Source: Podospora pseudocomata
Lineage: Eukaryota > Ascomycota > Sordariomycetes > Sordariales > Podosporaceae
DNA: 64,000 nucleotides
Assembly (NCBI RefSeq): GCF_035222375.1
Contig: NC_085890.1
Span: 2,914,001-2,978,000, forward strand
Direction: 5' to 3'
Shown here: positions 54,674 to 64,000 of the stretch, piece after piece
Position numbering within the stretch: the first letter of the stretch is position 1
How the letters are laid out: every line of letters starts with the position of its first letter
The notes under the pieces: generated by a model
Seen by the model: the letters and a program-made list of their open reading frames with translations, nothing else
What the model was told of the DNA's origin: nothing
The model's database searches: none
Program-made: the position numbers and the translations under genes

Positions 54674-57096
54674 CTATCCGTACATCATCATCGGCCTCAA
54701 CAAGTTCTGGGCTTGTAGGAATTGCGCTAGAGTCCATCCATACAAATGAACCCAAGGAGAAATTTCATTGCAAACCTCGGCTTCCTCCTCTGTCTTTGAC
54801 AGTGACTCGATGGATGCAGCGGGACTGATAACTCCCCCGCGATTGAAAAGCACTTTCCAGCCTTGAGTTGTAGACCCTGTCTCCGCCGGCAGAACTGTCA
54901 AGGCTTCCCGTAATGAAATGGCTAGGGTCTTCAGCATCCAGTCAAATACTGGTGCATAATCAGGGCCGTACATATCTTGCACTACTGTTGGAAGCTTTAT
55001 TTGCAATAGATCAAGGCACTCGGGCTTTGATCAATGAAGTTTTTCAGTAGAACTGCAAAGCAGGGGTGGTCTTTCACCGACTTGTTGACATCGGCGCCCA
55101 AAAGAATCAGCTCGTAAGAATGCCGAGCAGCTATTGCCATCGGTGCTGTCGAACAGGCGCAAGACTCGGCCAGCTCAAGAATTGCAAACCGTCATTGCCA
55201 GTAGGTCAAAGAGCAAAGTGTGGGGAGGTTTTGGCTTGAACTTCCCGACTGACTGAACAACAAGAGCGTTGTGATGTCTTGCGATGTTCATCTTGGAAGT
55301 TCAGATCATCTTTATTCCCTAGATTCAAGCATGCGGGGTCGTAACCGGGTCCAAACATACGATCCAGGACTTCAAAAATTTGCATATTTTTGCTGAAGCT
55401 TGGAGGCATGTTGCTGAGAATTGACTTTACCATCCGATCGTTGCCCATTTTCAACAGCCAACCAGATTGCGGAGGGAGGGATGACTCCAGCAGTGGTCGG
55501 AATAGCACCCCCAAAATATCCGTCGCTCAAAGACAACAGTGCCTGGCGTTACGAAATGGTTCCACGATTTTCCATGCATGAATGGGGATCACTGTTACCA
55601 GTGATATCAGGAATAAAAAGCAAGCTCTCTAGCTCGTGGAGGGGAAATCGTTCGGGAGCAAGGTCGATCGGCGATGAGGAGTCACACGAGCTCGACGCGC
55701 AGAAAACACTTCCAGGAGCTTATCCACAGCTCGGTTCGTCGTATGTGCCACAAAGCCAACATCTTGGGGTTTCGAGAGCCACCTCTGCCTCTCTGTACTC
55801 CAGTATTCCCGGACATAATCTTCTCCTTCATCACCAGAACCCAAATAATGGGGCCAGAACTGCCAATATTGTGCCGTCCAATTCTCGTAGTGAAGCAACT
55901 TCTGCAGGATCTCACTTGCGTCGTAATACTCGAGGGGGTCACTCAAAGCATCGACTAAAGCGCAGGCGGCTAACCAGTTGCCTTGAATCAAGGCGGTCCA
56001 TACGTCGGGGATAAAATCGTCTGGGCCGCGTGGTAAATCCCCCCCGTGGGCGGCACGATGGCTTTCTATCAGACCAGCAATGGTAATCACTGCGTTGTAG
56101 TCGCCACACTGGCCCAGAAACGACGCAACTGAGAATGCGACATAATCTCTTCTATCGAGGCCGTAGGAAGAGATTACTTCCCCATCACAGTCCACCTCTC
56201 CCCGCTTGCGCAACTGAGCAAACAGGTATGTGACAAGGGCCACGTTACCATGGGCGATAGCGGAACACAGTGCACCCAAGGTCATGTGGTTGGGTGTTTG
56301 AAGAATTTCAGGGAACGGTGCGTTCGCTCGGCGCAATAGGAAGGCAGTGCTTGTATGCTCACCGCAAATGGCGCGGCCGAGGGGATTCATTCGGTCATAG
56401 GGAACATCATCTCGGTCCCCGCCGATACAAGACTCAAAGGTAATCAACAAAGTTCGCCAGGCACGGGCAATACCAATGCATAGGCGTTGATCTTGTTGTG
56501 CCCAGCCCAGTGTCTGCACCCGCATCGAGAAGGAGGGAAACGATTTCGTCGTATCCGCGGGAGCACGCAAGCTCCAAGGGCCGTGTCAAGGCACGCTCTC
56601 TTGGTGGATGCAGGCTTCCCGATTGACAAGATCTTGTTGGATCTCAGGGGAGGGGGCATGGCGGAGAGCAGCTCTGAGAACGTCGACGTTGTTATTTTGG
56701 ACGGCCCATCACCATCGCGGAGACGCTACCACAGCAATAAAAGAGGATTGGGTTGAAAATGGCGTGACAGCGGCGGTCCAGGATGGCCACTGTGGCTACA
56801 TTGGAGATGTAATCGATGCCACTGAGGCATTTTGGATCTGTGCAATTCTTCCCTGGTGCATCCCTGACACCATCGATATGCCCACGGATCATCAATAAGA
56901 TCTCTGGCGGTAGGGCTTTGAGGCCAACCATGTTGTTGTTGTGCTGTTGGAGTCGGACGTGAACAGGAATGCAGGACGTACATACTGCAGTGCGACCCTT
57001 TGCCCCTGTGCCTCCTTCGTTTCCAACCTCTCGGGTCGAGTGCCTGGGGGTGTTGGAGGACGTGGTTTCTGACTTGCTGTGCCGCGTGTTCGCCAC
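54674..57096 (-). pseudogene. Decayed F-box/ankyrin-repeat protein gene
   Basis: From the ATG at 57096 the N terminus has a low-complexity start, then an F-box-like core LKALPPEILLMIRGHI and NVATVAILDRRCHAIFNPIL (to about 56720). Ankyrin-like stretches follow in changing frames: LELACSRGYDEIVSLLLDAG (about 56590-56530), MNPLGRAICGEHTSTAFLLR and NHMTLGALCSAIAHGNVALV (56390-56220), a long clean part to 55629, then in other frames NDRMVKSILSNMPPSF (55430) and HSYELILLGADVNKSVKDHP (about 55110), and a last piece to 54674. At least four frame changes are needed to read it, some possibly short introns, so it is probably dead. F-box/ankyrin proteins recruit targets to SCF ubiquitin ligases. Confidence 0.6.
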
Positions 57097-57473
57097 TTTT
57101 CATGTCGATGATAGTGGAGCTGTTGTTGGTACCTATCTATTGGATTGTTTGTTAACACCGAGATCCAATATATCATAGTGTTTCGTTTCCGTGGAATGTT
57201 GATATGTGGTAATATCAGCAGGTGTGAGTGCTGCCTGATACCATCGGTAAGATGGAATACACCCCAAGATGTGCTGAGATGAAGAATGGACTTTGGGAGG
57301 GTTGATCACACCGAATCTTGTTCTGCTGGGGTCTGAGAGCGGCGTTGGATGTGAGGCATGTGAGGCACGGGACGGTCAAGTCGTTTATTGGACGCAGAAG
57401 AAAGCTAGCTGATATTGTGGTTGATCTTGTATGATGATTGACTGGAATTTTCAAGGAGAATGACGAAGACCCG
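57097..57473. other. Intergenic, no gene seen
   Basis: Upstream side of the F-box/ankyrin gene; may include the lost 3' part of the HET gene on the same strand. Confidence 0.4.
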
Positions 57474-58267
57474 TCAATAGGAATTTCTCAGGATGTTGCA
57501 TATTCGCTTATCTGCCAAATAGGAGTTTTCCTTCCTCGTTATCAAGGGACTCGCCCGACGGTTTGCATCATGGTGTTGACTAGGTAGGTACGCAGACCAT
57601 GAGCTTCGCATCCCCAGCCAAAGTTCATAACAGGACTGTGCTATGCTCATGAATGGCGGTCTTTTCTGATTCAGTGCCCGGCATGGACTAATGTGTGCCA
57701 AACCAACCACTTCGAAAGCTCTGGCTTCCAAAGGCCCGGCGGTCCCGAGCCAGATAATCACGCGGTTGGCCATACTGTAAATTCTGGGCATTAAGGGGAT
57801 CTGCCTCTGCTTCTCCGTATCGTTGCTTTGGCTGATGCAGATAACGTCAATCCACAGGACCCTGACAATCTCAGGATCACGAAGACACAACAAAGCCTCG
57901 TGGAGGTTGTGTGTCACCAGCAGCTCCAGGCCATCAACGTATATACTCCTGGAAAGCCGCCAGTGACCCAGGAGTAAGACAAGGCTTCATATAGGTGCAA
58001 TACTCGCGTCACTGGTAGCAAAGGATACTCGACAAGTCTGGCTTCGATCCGACCGTCATGTTCCCGACTGGGTATGAGATGGAGCAGATGAATATTCCCC
58101 GCCTTTGTCAAAGACGCATAAGGATATTCTTGTTCAAGGCGGCCATGAACAGGCGCGTCTGCTCGATCCCTATAGCGTGTGATCGTTCCATGCTGATTCA
58201 GTTGACTGTCTTTCGGGGCCGGGTCATTTCGGGTAGCTTCCTCTTGGGGTCCAAGCTGCCGTGACAT
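57474..58267 (-). pseudogene. Decayed HET-domain gene
   Basis: The ATG at 58267 (MSRQLGPQEEATRNDPAPKD) opens a frame that reaches the HET entry: EYPYASLTKAGNIHLLHLIP, YPLLPVTRVLHLYEALSYSW. One base out of frame, near 57945, the domain goes on: YVDGLELLVTHNLHEALLCL, RVLWIDVICISQSND, IYSMANRVIIWLG. After that the sequence loses family likeness and stops at 57474, while HET proteins usually run several hundred residues more. One frame break and a lost C-terminal part. Confidence 0.7.
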
Positions 58268-58727
58268 GTTAGGACCTCGGACAGCAATTTGCAGTTTTTG
58301 ATGCCTCAGTTTCGTAGGTACCCGCCCTGTTGCTCTTGATGAAGAAGAATTTGAAGGCAGATGACGCTTGTTCCATATCGTAAGGCATCGTTTGGGAGCC
58401 AATGTGGGGCTACACACATTACACACGTCTCCAATGATCAAAGAGAGTCCGCTAGCGCGACTACATCTTAGGTAGTTTCTCCAAAGTCCATTATAATTTA
58501 CTGCAAGGGAATAAGAGAGTAATCTGTAATCCCGAGACGTATGCATTTATTCTCCTCTAAGCTCTACCATAAGGGATACCTGTCCTGAGAAGACTCCGTG
58601 AAGCCGCAGGTCTGTCAATATTCCCAGCACAATGCGCTAATATCGACTTCCAGATAACACCCCCAACCATCTTTCCCTCCAACCCCCCTCCACCATAGCC
58701 TCATAGGCTCATAGCGGCAAGAAACCA
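58268..58727. other. Intergenic, no gene seen
   Basis: No supported coding frame. Confidence 0.4.
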
Positions 58728-59024
58728 TCAACGCTTAGCGTTGGCGAAGAGGCCAATGGGGAATTTGGCAAGCCGCTGACCGCGCTCAGGCTTGGGTGGG
58801 GGAGCAACAATCTTTCGGACGCCGCGCTTGCTTGGGCGAGGCGGTCTTTTCATTCCTCCGGCAGGCGGCGGAGCGGCTTTGGCGGGTGGTGGGGCTGCCT
58901 GTCGTACGGGCAGAGCATTGCTTGGAGCCGGTGCAGGGCGACCGGCCTGGACTTTATTTGTAGGAGCAGGTGCCTTGGCTGGTGCCTTGGCTGGTGCTGC
59001 TGTCTTTGTGGGGAGGAGAGGCAT
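58728..59024 (-). CDS. Small basic Pro/Ala-rich protein
   Basis: 98 residues from the ATG at 59024 (MPLLPTKTAAPAKAPAKAPA). Almost all Pro, Ala, Lys, Arg and Gly, with a core KRPPRPSKRGVRKIVAPPPK and a more ordinary C terminus (LAKFPIGLFANAKR). Low-complexity, strongly basic, probably disordered; RNA or DNA contact is a guess. A larger upstream in-frame ATG exists (59177). It lies divergent to the kinase-like gene, with about 560 bp between starts. Confidence 0.45.
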   Translation of the reverse strand: MPLLPTKTAAPAKAPAKAPAPTNKVQAGRPAPAPSNALPVRQAAPPPAKAAPPPAGGMKRPPRPSKRGVRKIVAPPPKPERGQRLAKFPIGLFANAKR

Positions 59025-59583
59025 GGTGCAGGTGGTAATAAGAGTTAAAGCGGTGTGAACGGTCTCGATAGTGTCGATGAAGGACTGGGGCTTTGCGCTG
59101 AAGCGGGAGATGTGGATATATGTCGTCGGGGCTTGGTTAACAAGATGTGGGGATGTTGCCCTCTGTTTGAAGGGCACCGTGACGGCGGTCTTATAGGTGA
59201 ACCAAATCCTATTTTTGGACGGCTCTGGGTAGGTAGCTTGTCATCCAAGGTTGAAATGAACTGGAGTACTATAATCCGAGGCCCAAGGGTGCTGGGCCTC
59301 ACGGCACTGGGCAACTTGAGACAAGACTAATTTGTAACGACTGCAAAAATATAACATAGGTGAGATTCCTCTGCCCTAGCGCTGTTTGTGCCCCTAGCTA
59401 GCGGCGTGGGTGTAACAAAGCCCCATGTACGGCTCAGCTACCGTAGGTGGGGCAAGTTGAAGACCAACAGACCTGCCATCGCACTGCAGCCTTCTTATTG
59501 CCCGTTGGCCCACGTTCCCTTGCTTCATCGGCCCTTTACTTGCCAGATTAATCTGACCTGAACACTTGCAAACACCACCCACC

Positions 59584-60678
59584 ATGCCTTCACCTCCCGG
59601 AACTAAAGTCCCTGTGACGTGGCAACCGCCGGCGGACCCGGACAAGCCTGCCTGTCCGTACCGCAGAAACTTCACGGTGGACATCAAGAGCCATACTCCT
59701 CCCCCACCTTTTGGTGGCCGAGACTACGGTCGTGGTGAAACACGGACAGCAGTGCCCGACCAGACTCTGCGTTCTATTAAGCATACCGAACTTGTCATGA
59801 GGAACCCACCCCTGGGAACAGCCAATCCGCCAGCGCAGAAGACTGCAACACTGACCATCAATGGCGAGCTCGCCGTCGCCGATGGCCGGGGTGCACAGTT
59901 AGCCATTTGCACCTTCATGCCAAAGATCGCTGGGCAGCGCGCCTTCCCGGCCGTGGCAAAAATTTACGACGCGCTGTATTACTCATTCCGCAACAAGGAC
60001 ATACCATCTGTGCCTGTCGATGTTACCTTCGATGCGGACAAGGACTACAGCCGTGAGGCCGCAGCCTACGAGCACCTGAACAAGGAAAGAGAAGCGGGCG
60101 CACTGGCCCCAAGATACTTTGGCTCTTGGACCTTCAACGTGACCATCCGAATTGGCGGCACCATTCAGCAACGTCCAGTTCGTATGATTCTCATCGAGAA
60201 CGTCCCTGGACCTAGCATCAGCCAGCTTTGTCTTCCCAACAGCGGAGTCGCTCTTGACCGGGCATCTCGCCTGGAGATCCTGGGGAGGGTGCTAGATGGC
60301 AATGCGAGATTGCTGTTCAAAGGAATCGCACAGAACGATCTGGCTGCCCGTAACGTCATCTGTGCTTACCCACCAGGCACAATGCCCAGCGCCATGCGGC
60401 AGCCTCCCCAACGAATCGTCCTGATCGACTACAATGCCGCCATTGTATATGAAAAGACAAGGCATGGAATTCGGCCATGGCAGAGACCGAGGTCCGCGCT
60501 CCCACCGAACCCCATGGAGCTCTACTGGCAAGATACACTCGTGGAGTTCCGAGGCTGGATCCCATCAGAGTGGGAAGCGACACCCAGGTTGCGTCAGGAG
60601 TGGTTGAGAAGTCGCTTTGGAGGACAGAATGCGGCCAAGTATGCACCACTCAAGACAACACTGGAGATTGCCAAATAG
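59584..60678 (+). CDS. Fungal kinase-like protein
   Basis: A single-exon 364-residue ORF starting at the ATG in CACCATGCC. The kinase core is recognisable: lysine in FPAVAKIYDALYY, glutamate in YSREAAAYEHLNKE, hinge LIENVPGPSISQL, catalytic loop GIAQNDLAARNVI with the Asp and Asn in place but Gln for the usual His, and IVLIDYNAAIVYE where DFG is replaced by DYN. This pattern is typical of a large fungal kinase-like family of uncertain activity. The C terminus (WQDTLVEFRGWIPSEW) matches the family's end. The N-terminal 100 residues are Pro-rich. Intact. Confidence 0.8.
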   Translation: MPSPPGTKVPVTWQPPADPDKPACPYRRNFTVDIKSHTPPPPFGGRDYGRGETRTAVPDQTLRSIKHTELVMRNPPLGTANPPAQKTATLTINGELAVADGRGAQLAICTFMPKIAGQRAFPAVAKIYDALYYSFRNKDIPSVPVDVTFDADKDYSREAAAYEHLNKEREAGALAPRYFGSWTFNVTIRIGGTIQQRPVRMILIENVPGPSISQLCLPNSGVALDRASRLEILGRVLDGNARLLFKGIAQNDLAARNVICAYPPGTMPSAMRQPPQRIVLIDYNAAIVYEKTRHGIRPWQRPRSALPPNPMELYWQDTLVEFRGWIPSEWEATPRLRQEWLRSRFGGQNAAKYAPLKTTLEIAK

Positions 60679-61595
60679 GAGTGTTAGCTTGTGTTCTTGC
60701 TCTTTGGCAGCAAGTCAGTTGTATGTACTTGAGAGTTTAAGGGGTTCCTGGGCAACTAATGGGCACCGTGGCTTTGAAGATTTCTCAGGGGTAGTATACT
60801 TCAGAATGACCAAGTACCTTGGCTATTGGATAACGGAAAGCACCCGGATATCTCAGGAATAGAATAACCACCGTCTATCAAACACAATATCACACTAGAC
60901 CCATCGTAAATAAGTATTTGATACTATCCCTTTCACTTACCTACATACAGCACTGAACAATGCTTAATAATGGTCGTAATCCAAAGATCCTTGAGTTCTA
61001 TCAGTGGTAGGCTTCTTATAATATTACCTACCTAAACTATCCCCTGAAGGCATAGTTTCTATCCATGCATGTGTAGGACTTAGTAGCAGCAGTGCTAACT
61101 TGCGACGTGCTACACAAATCGCTTCCAGACGCATATGACCCTCCCAGCAGTCGAGCTCTGCAACGGCTCACGATATCTATTTCGGGGACTATTTTGAGGA
61201 TTACATGGATACACGTCGGGTCACGACAATCTTCGCGAATTTGAAACTCGACGACCGTCGCTCTTTGAAACAGGGTACTAGCTCCACATCCACACCTCCT
61301 ACGCCGTACTGGCGCCCCGCCGCTTCCGTCCAACCTATGCCGCAGAATACGAGTAAGACCAACAATGTATTCGAAGCGGCGTTGGACAGCAACCCGCCGC
61401 AAGCCATTGCCATAATTATCTACCTTGCTTCCTGAAGCTAGTCGTAGTCTTCAGACTTATATCACATCGTCCACCTCTTGTTCAAGAGCTGATCTGCCTC
61501 AAACCTGAACATATCGTCTTCGTCTTACACATCTGCAAAGCAATTACGCCACCTTATACTTCAGACCTCTTTTTCCCAACCGTTACTCTTGCAAA
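60679..61595. other. Intergenic, no gene seen
   Basis: AT-rich in the middle; short frames on both strands without features. Confidence 0.4.
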
Positions 61596-62438
61596 ATGGC
61601 CCAACCAGTCCGTATCTCCCAATCTTTCGCCAACGTCGCGACAAACGCTCTCCCCACCTACCCCAACCCTCATGGAAATGCCAACGCCACCATCTCCGGT
61701 GACTCAACCCGCGACACAGACCCCCCCTATTTTGCGATTGCCTCCCAGAACAACTGGAACAACCTGGGCACCAACTTCTTAGGCAACCACCCCGCCTCCA
61801 CCACCCCCAACCATCAGCTCAACGTCGAGACCGTCTCCCTCCGCGAAGACGCCGTCCATCACGGCAGCGAAGGCGACGTCGTCCGCTCGGCCGCAATGTA
61901 CCTCCTCCACCCCATTAACCAAGCCCTCAGCACCCACCCCAACATCGCCATCACCTGCCAGTCCGAAGCCTCCACCAACCGCATCCGCAGCGACATCACC
62001 TACTATCGCCACCCCAACACGGCCAACCCAAACTTCAAGGCCTTTGCCGTCGTCGAGTTCAAGAAGCGCGGCGTGATCACGGCGGCCGAGTTCGCCGCCA
62101 CGATCAGGTCCCAAACCGTCCCCACGCAACAGGTGGTTGACAACACGGTGGCAGCCGCCATGGCCCTGCCCCACGGCAAGCAGACGTACTTTGACGGGGA
62201 CTCGTTTGTGCTGATCAAGCAGGCGGCTTCGTACGCGGTGGCGCACAGGACGCCGTATGTGGCGCTGTTTAATTGGGACTTTCTGGTGCTGGTGCACTTC
62301 ACGCAGATGACGCCGACGATGGACTATGTGGGGGATTACTGCCAGCTGCAGGTGATTCCGGCTGCGCAGTCGTCGGCGATGAGGGGGGCGTTGTTGGGAT
62401 TTTTGGCACATGCTTACGATAATGCTCCGGCTGTGTAG
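61596..62438 (+). CDS. PD-(D/E)XK nuclease-like fungal protein
   Basis: A single-exon 280-residue ORF. The central part has the layout of a PD-(D/E)XK fold: helix with DVVRSAAMYLLHPINQAL, strand with ITCQSEASTNRIRSDITYY (Asp), then KAFAVVEFKKRGVI, giving the E-x-K pair, followed by a helix and the Gln-rich segment TVPTQQVVDNT. Fungal proteins with this domain are often found fused to or next to kinase-like genes, as here (59584..60678). Nuclease activity is inferred from the D..ExK layout only. No signal peptide. Intact; a pyrimidine-rich leader precedes the ATG. Confidence 0.6.
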   Translation: MAQPVRISQSFANVATNALPTYPNPHGNANATISGDSTRDTDPPYFAIASQNNWNNLGTNFLGNHPASTTPNHQLNVETVSLREDAVHHGSEGDVVRSAAMYLLHPINQALSTHPNIAITCQSEASTNRIRSDITYYRHPNTANPNFKAFAVVEFKKRGVITAAEFAATIRSQTVPTQQVVDNTVAAAMALPHGKQTYFDGDSFVLIKQAASYAVAHRTPYVALFNWDFLVLVHFTQMTPTMDYVGDYCQLQVIPAAQSSAMRGALLGFLAHAYDNAPAV

Positions 62439-63068
62439 GTCGAGTTCATACAAGATTGGGTAGGTAAGGTAGGGGGTGCGGAGGGGGACCTAGATATCAA
62501 ACAACTTGTGGTGGGGTTCTGGGAAGACTGGCCGGAACGAACCGAGTCCTGTTAGCTTGCGTTGCGCGATGTAGCAGGACTCAGAAGGATCAAAGATACC
62601 GTAATATTAAACATATCCTAGACCCTGTAAGACAGTCGTATCTGGTAGAGCCATCATGAACAATCTGTCAAATATTCCTAAAAGCCTCCAGACTGCCACT
62701 GCAGTCTCGTTGTATTTCATCTTCGCCCCAAGTAAAAAACAGCCATCCTCCAGTGGATGGTAGGAGAACAGTAGGTCAAAGGAACAGCGTGTGGACACGT
62801 ATCGGAAGATTGTGTGATCTCTCATACTTCATTTGACAACTAGTAAAAGCAGTCGAAGGGGTAAGTCAAACCAATAGACATGGAAAAGTGGAACATAATG
62901 TTGATGGAAACACATTTCTCGATTGTTGACGCCATGGTCCTACATAGGTGCCGTCTCCGAATCATCCCCGCCACCCCAGCCCTTTCTCAGCCAATGAGAC
63001 CCCATCTAACCGTCTCTGCGTTCTGCGGCTCGATCAACAAGCGAACATGCGTTGCCATGTTGATTCGT
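62439..63068. other. Intergenic between convergent genes
   Basis: No supported gene. Confidence 0.4.
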
Positions 63069-63461
63069 CTAGCAGTTGTCACCAGTGACATAGACGTTCC
63101 AGCTTCCCTTGAAGAAGTCCTGAGCGGAAACCTTGCACTTACCCGAGTCAAAATCGCAGTGGGTGGACTCGCGCTCGTCCTGGGTAGCCAGGGTGAAGGA
63201 GGCGGGGTCGGTGTCTGGATCGGTGAGGTTCGTGCCAGCGGTGAAGTTCTGGGTCCAGCCGGGGTGGGAGATCTCCATCTTGGCGATGGCCTCCTGGACT
63301 GTGCCGGTGACGACCTCGCGTGGGCCGGTGGGAACGTTAGGATCGATGGGAAGATTCCACTCGACCTCGTTGACGGCGTAGTTGGCGATGGGAACAATCA
63401 CGGCGCCATGGGCGAGCTGGGCGAGAACAGCGCCGATGGCGCAGAAGATCTTGGAGACCAT
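63069..63461 (-). CDS. Small secreted protein
   Basis: 130 residues from the ATG at 63461. Clear signal peptide (MVSKIFCAIGAVLAQLAHGA). The mature part is acidic, with an N-glycosylation-like NFT and NLT, TGTVQEAIAKMEISHPGW, and three cysteines near the end (THCDFDSGKCK and final GDNC). The plus strand also has a long open frame over the same bases, but it has no features. Family not recognised; such proteins are candidate effectors. The gene could continue after an unrecognised intron near the C terminus. Confidence 0.65.
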   Translation of the reverse strand: MVSKIFCAIGAVLAQLAHGAVIVPIANYAVNEVEWNLPIDPNVPTGPREVVTGTVQEAIAKMEISHPGWTQNFTAGTNLTDPDTDPASFTLATQDERESTHCDFDSGKCKVSAQDFFKGSWNVYVTGDNC

Positions 63462-64000
63462 GTTCACGGATTGGGGAGTTTCGTGGAGTTTGTTGGTTGG
63501 TAGTTGTTCGTGTCGTTGTTGTTGCTGGAAGAAGAGATTGGCAGAAATTGGTCTGGCGATAGGTATGTGGTGCTTTATACCCAGGCCTAGAGCATTCCAA
63601 GGAGCTTCTTCACACAGGACCACAATTGTTGAGAGCTTCCCATGTTGCGCTTTGCCCTATCGCGTCACTTCACTTCAGGCGTGACCGTAGGTAATCATCA
63701 TGGACGGAGCATCTCGACAAATTCACTAGCTTGGAGATGACTTCAATGCAGACTCCGGTGGATCTTCACTGATGAGATATGTCCTGGTTACTTTATAGAA
63801 CCCATTTGCTTCGGACTGCGTTGCTCTCAGATTCAGTGGGAATAGGTACTCTCAACGAGAGTTGATAAGGTAGCTCATGACCACCCTTTCAATAAGAACG
63901 TCATCAGTCAAGACTACCGAGGCCGGTTAAATGGTATTGATCTCTTGAACCGCAGCTTCGTGATTTTATAGCCTTTTTTTCAAACCCTACCTTGCTAATT
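63462..64000. other. Intergenic to window end
   Basis: No coding frame supported. Confidence 0.4.

Noticed and set aside
62880-63503. 207-codon plus-strand frame over the small secreted protein
   Set aside because: The minus frame has a clear signal peptide and secreted-protein character; the plus frame is Gly/Val-rich without features.

Overview
This window is nuclear DNA of a filamentous ascomycete, most likely a sordariomycete close to the Sordariales (Podospora/Chaetomiaceae type). The genes have short introns of 49 to 95 bp, mostly GTRNGT donors with CTAAC/CTGAC-like branch sites. The gene families are typical of Pezizomycotina: HET-domain proteins, NLR-type repeat proteins, F-box/ankyrin proteins, fungal kinase-like proteins, DUF3433 membrane proteins, GH27 and CE1 secreted enzymes. 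There are no bacterial operons and no rRNA or tRNA genes that I can see.

Layout. 0-3 kb: the 3' part of an NLR-like gene with nearly identical HEAT-type repeats, then an orphan WD40 repeat. 3-10.3 kb: a lipocalin-like gene, a polytopic membrane protein, an imperfect palindrome, a C2H2 zinc-finger gene, a tiny mitochondrial-type gene with an in-frame stop, and a dimeric alpha-beta-barrel protein. 10.6-17.1 kb: a protein kinase with a Gln/Pro-rich tail and a HET-domain gene, both interrupted by in-frame TAG codons. 17.1-29.6 kb is a decay zone: an LTR-like fossil, remains of an arrestin gene, remains of an HNH-type gene, an apparently intact cysteine-rich secreted peptide gene, and a decayed DUF3433 gene. 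30-54.4 kb is mostly intact: a peroxisomal acyl-CoA ligase, an unknown two-exon gene, a secreted M35 peptidase-SGNH hydrolase fusion, a PQ-loop protein, an alpha-galactosidase, an ankyrin protein with one in-frame TAG, a CE1 esterase, a large SbcD-SbcC fusion protein and a polytopic membrane protein; an internally deleted HET gene sits at 33-34 kb. 54.6-58.3 kb: a decayed F-box/ankyrin gene and a decayed HET gene. 58.7-63.5 kb: a small Pro/Ala-rich protein, a kinase-like protein, a PD-(D/E)XK-like protein and a small secreted protein.

How it fits together. The window mixes housekeeping or secreted metabolic genes with many genes of fungal nonself-recognition type (NLR, HET, ankyrin/helo-like), most of them decaying. 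A recurring pattern is one lesion in an otherwise full-length gene. The in-frame stops sit in TA contexts compatible with CpA-to-TpA change, and four of them are UAG codons, the class that A-to-I mRNA editing in sordariomycete fruiting bodies can recode to UGG.

The most notable single gene is the 1219-residue ORF at 49.0-52.7 kb. It fuses an SbcD/Mre11-type nuclease to an SbcC/Rad50-type ATPase in one polypeptide, lacks a zinc hook, and carries a hydrophobic segment where the hook should be. I do not know of a characterised fungal protein with this layout. All exon borders below were read by eye from splice consensus and reading-frame continuity.
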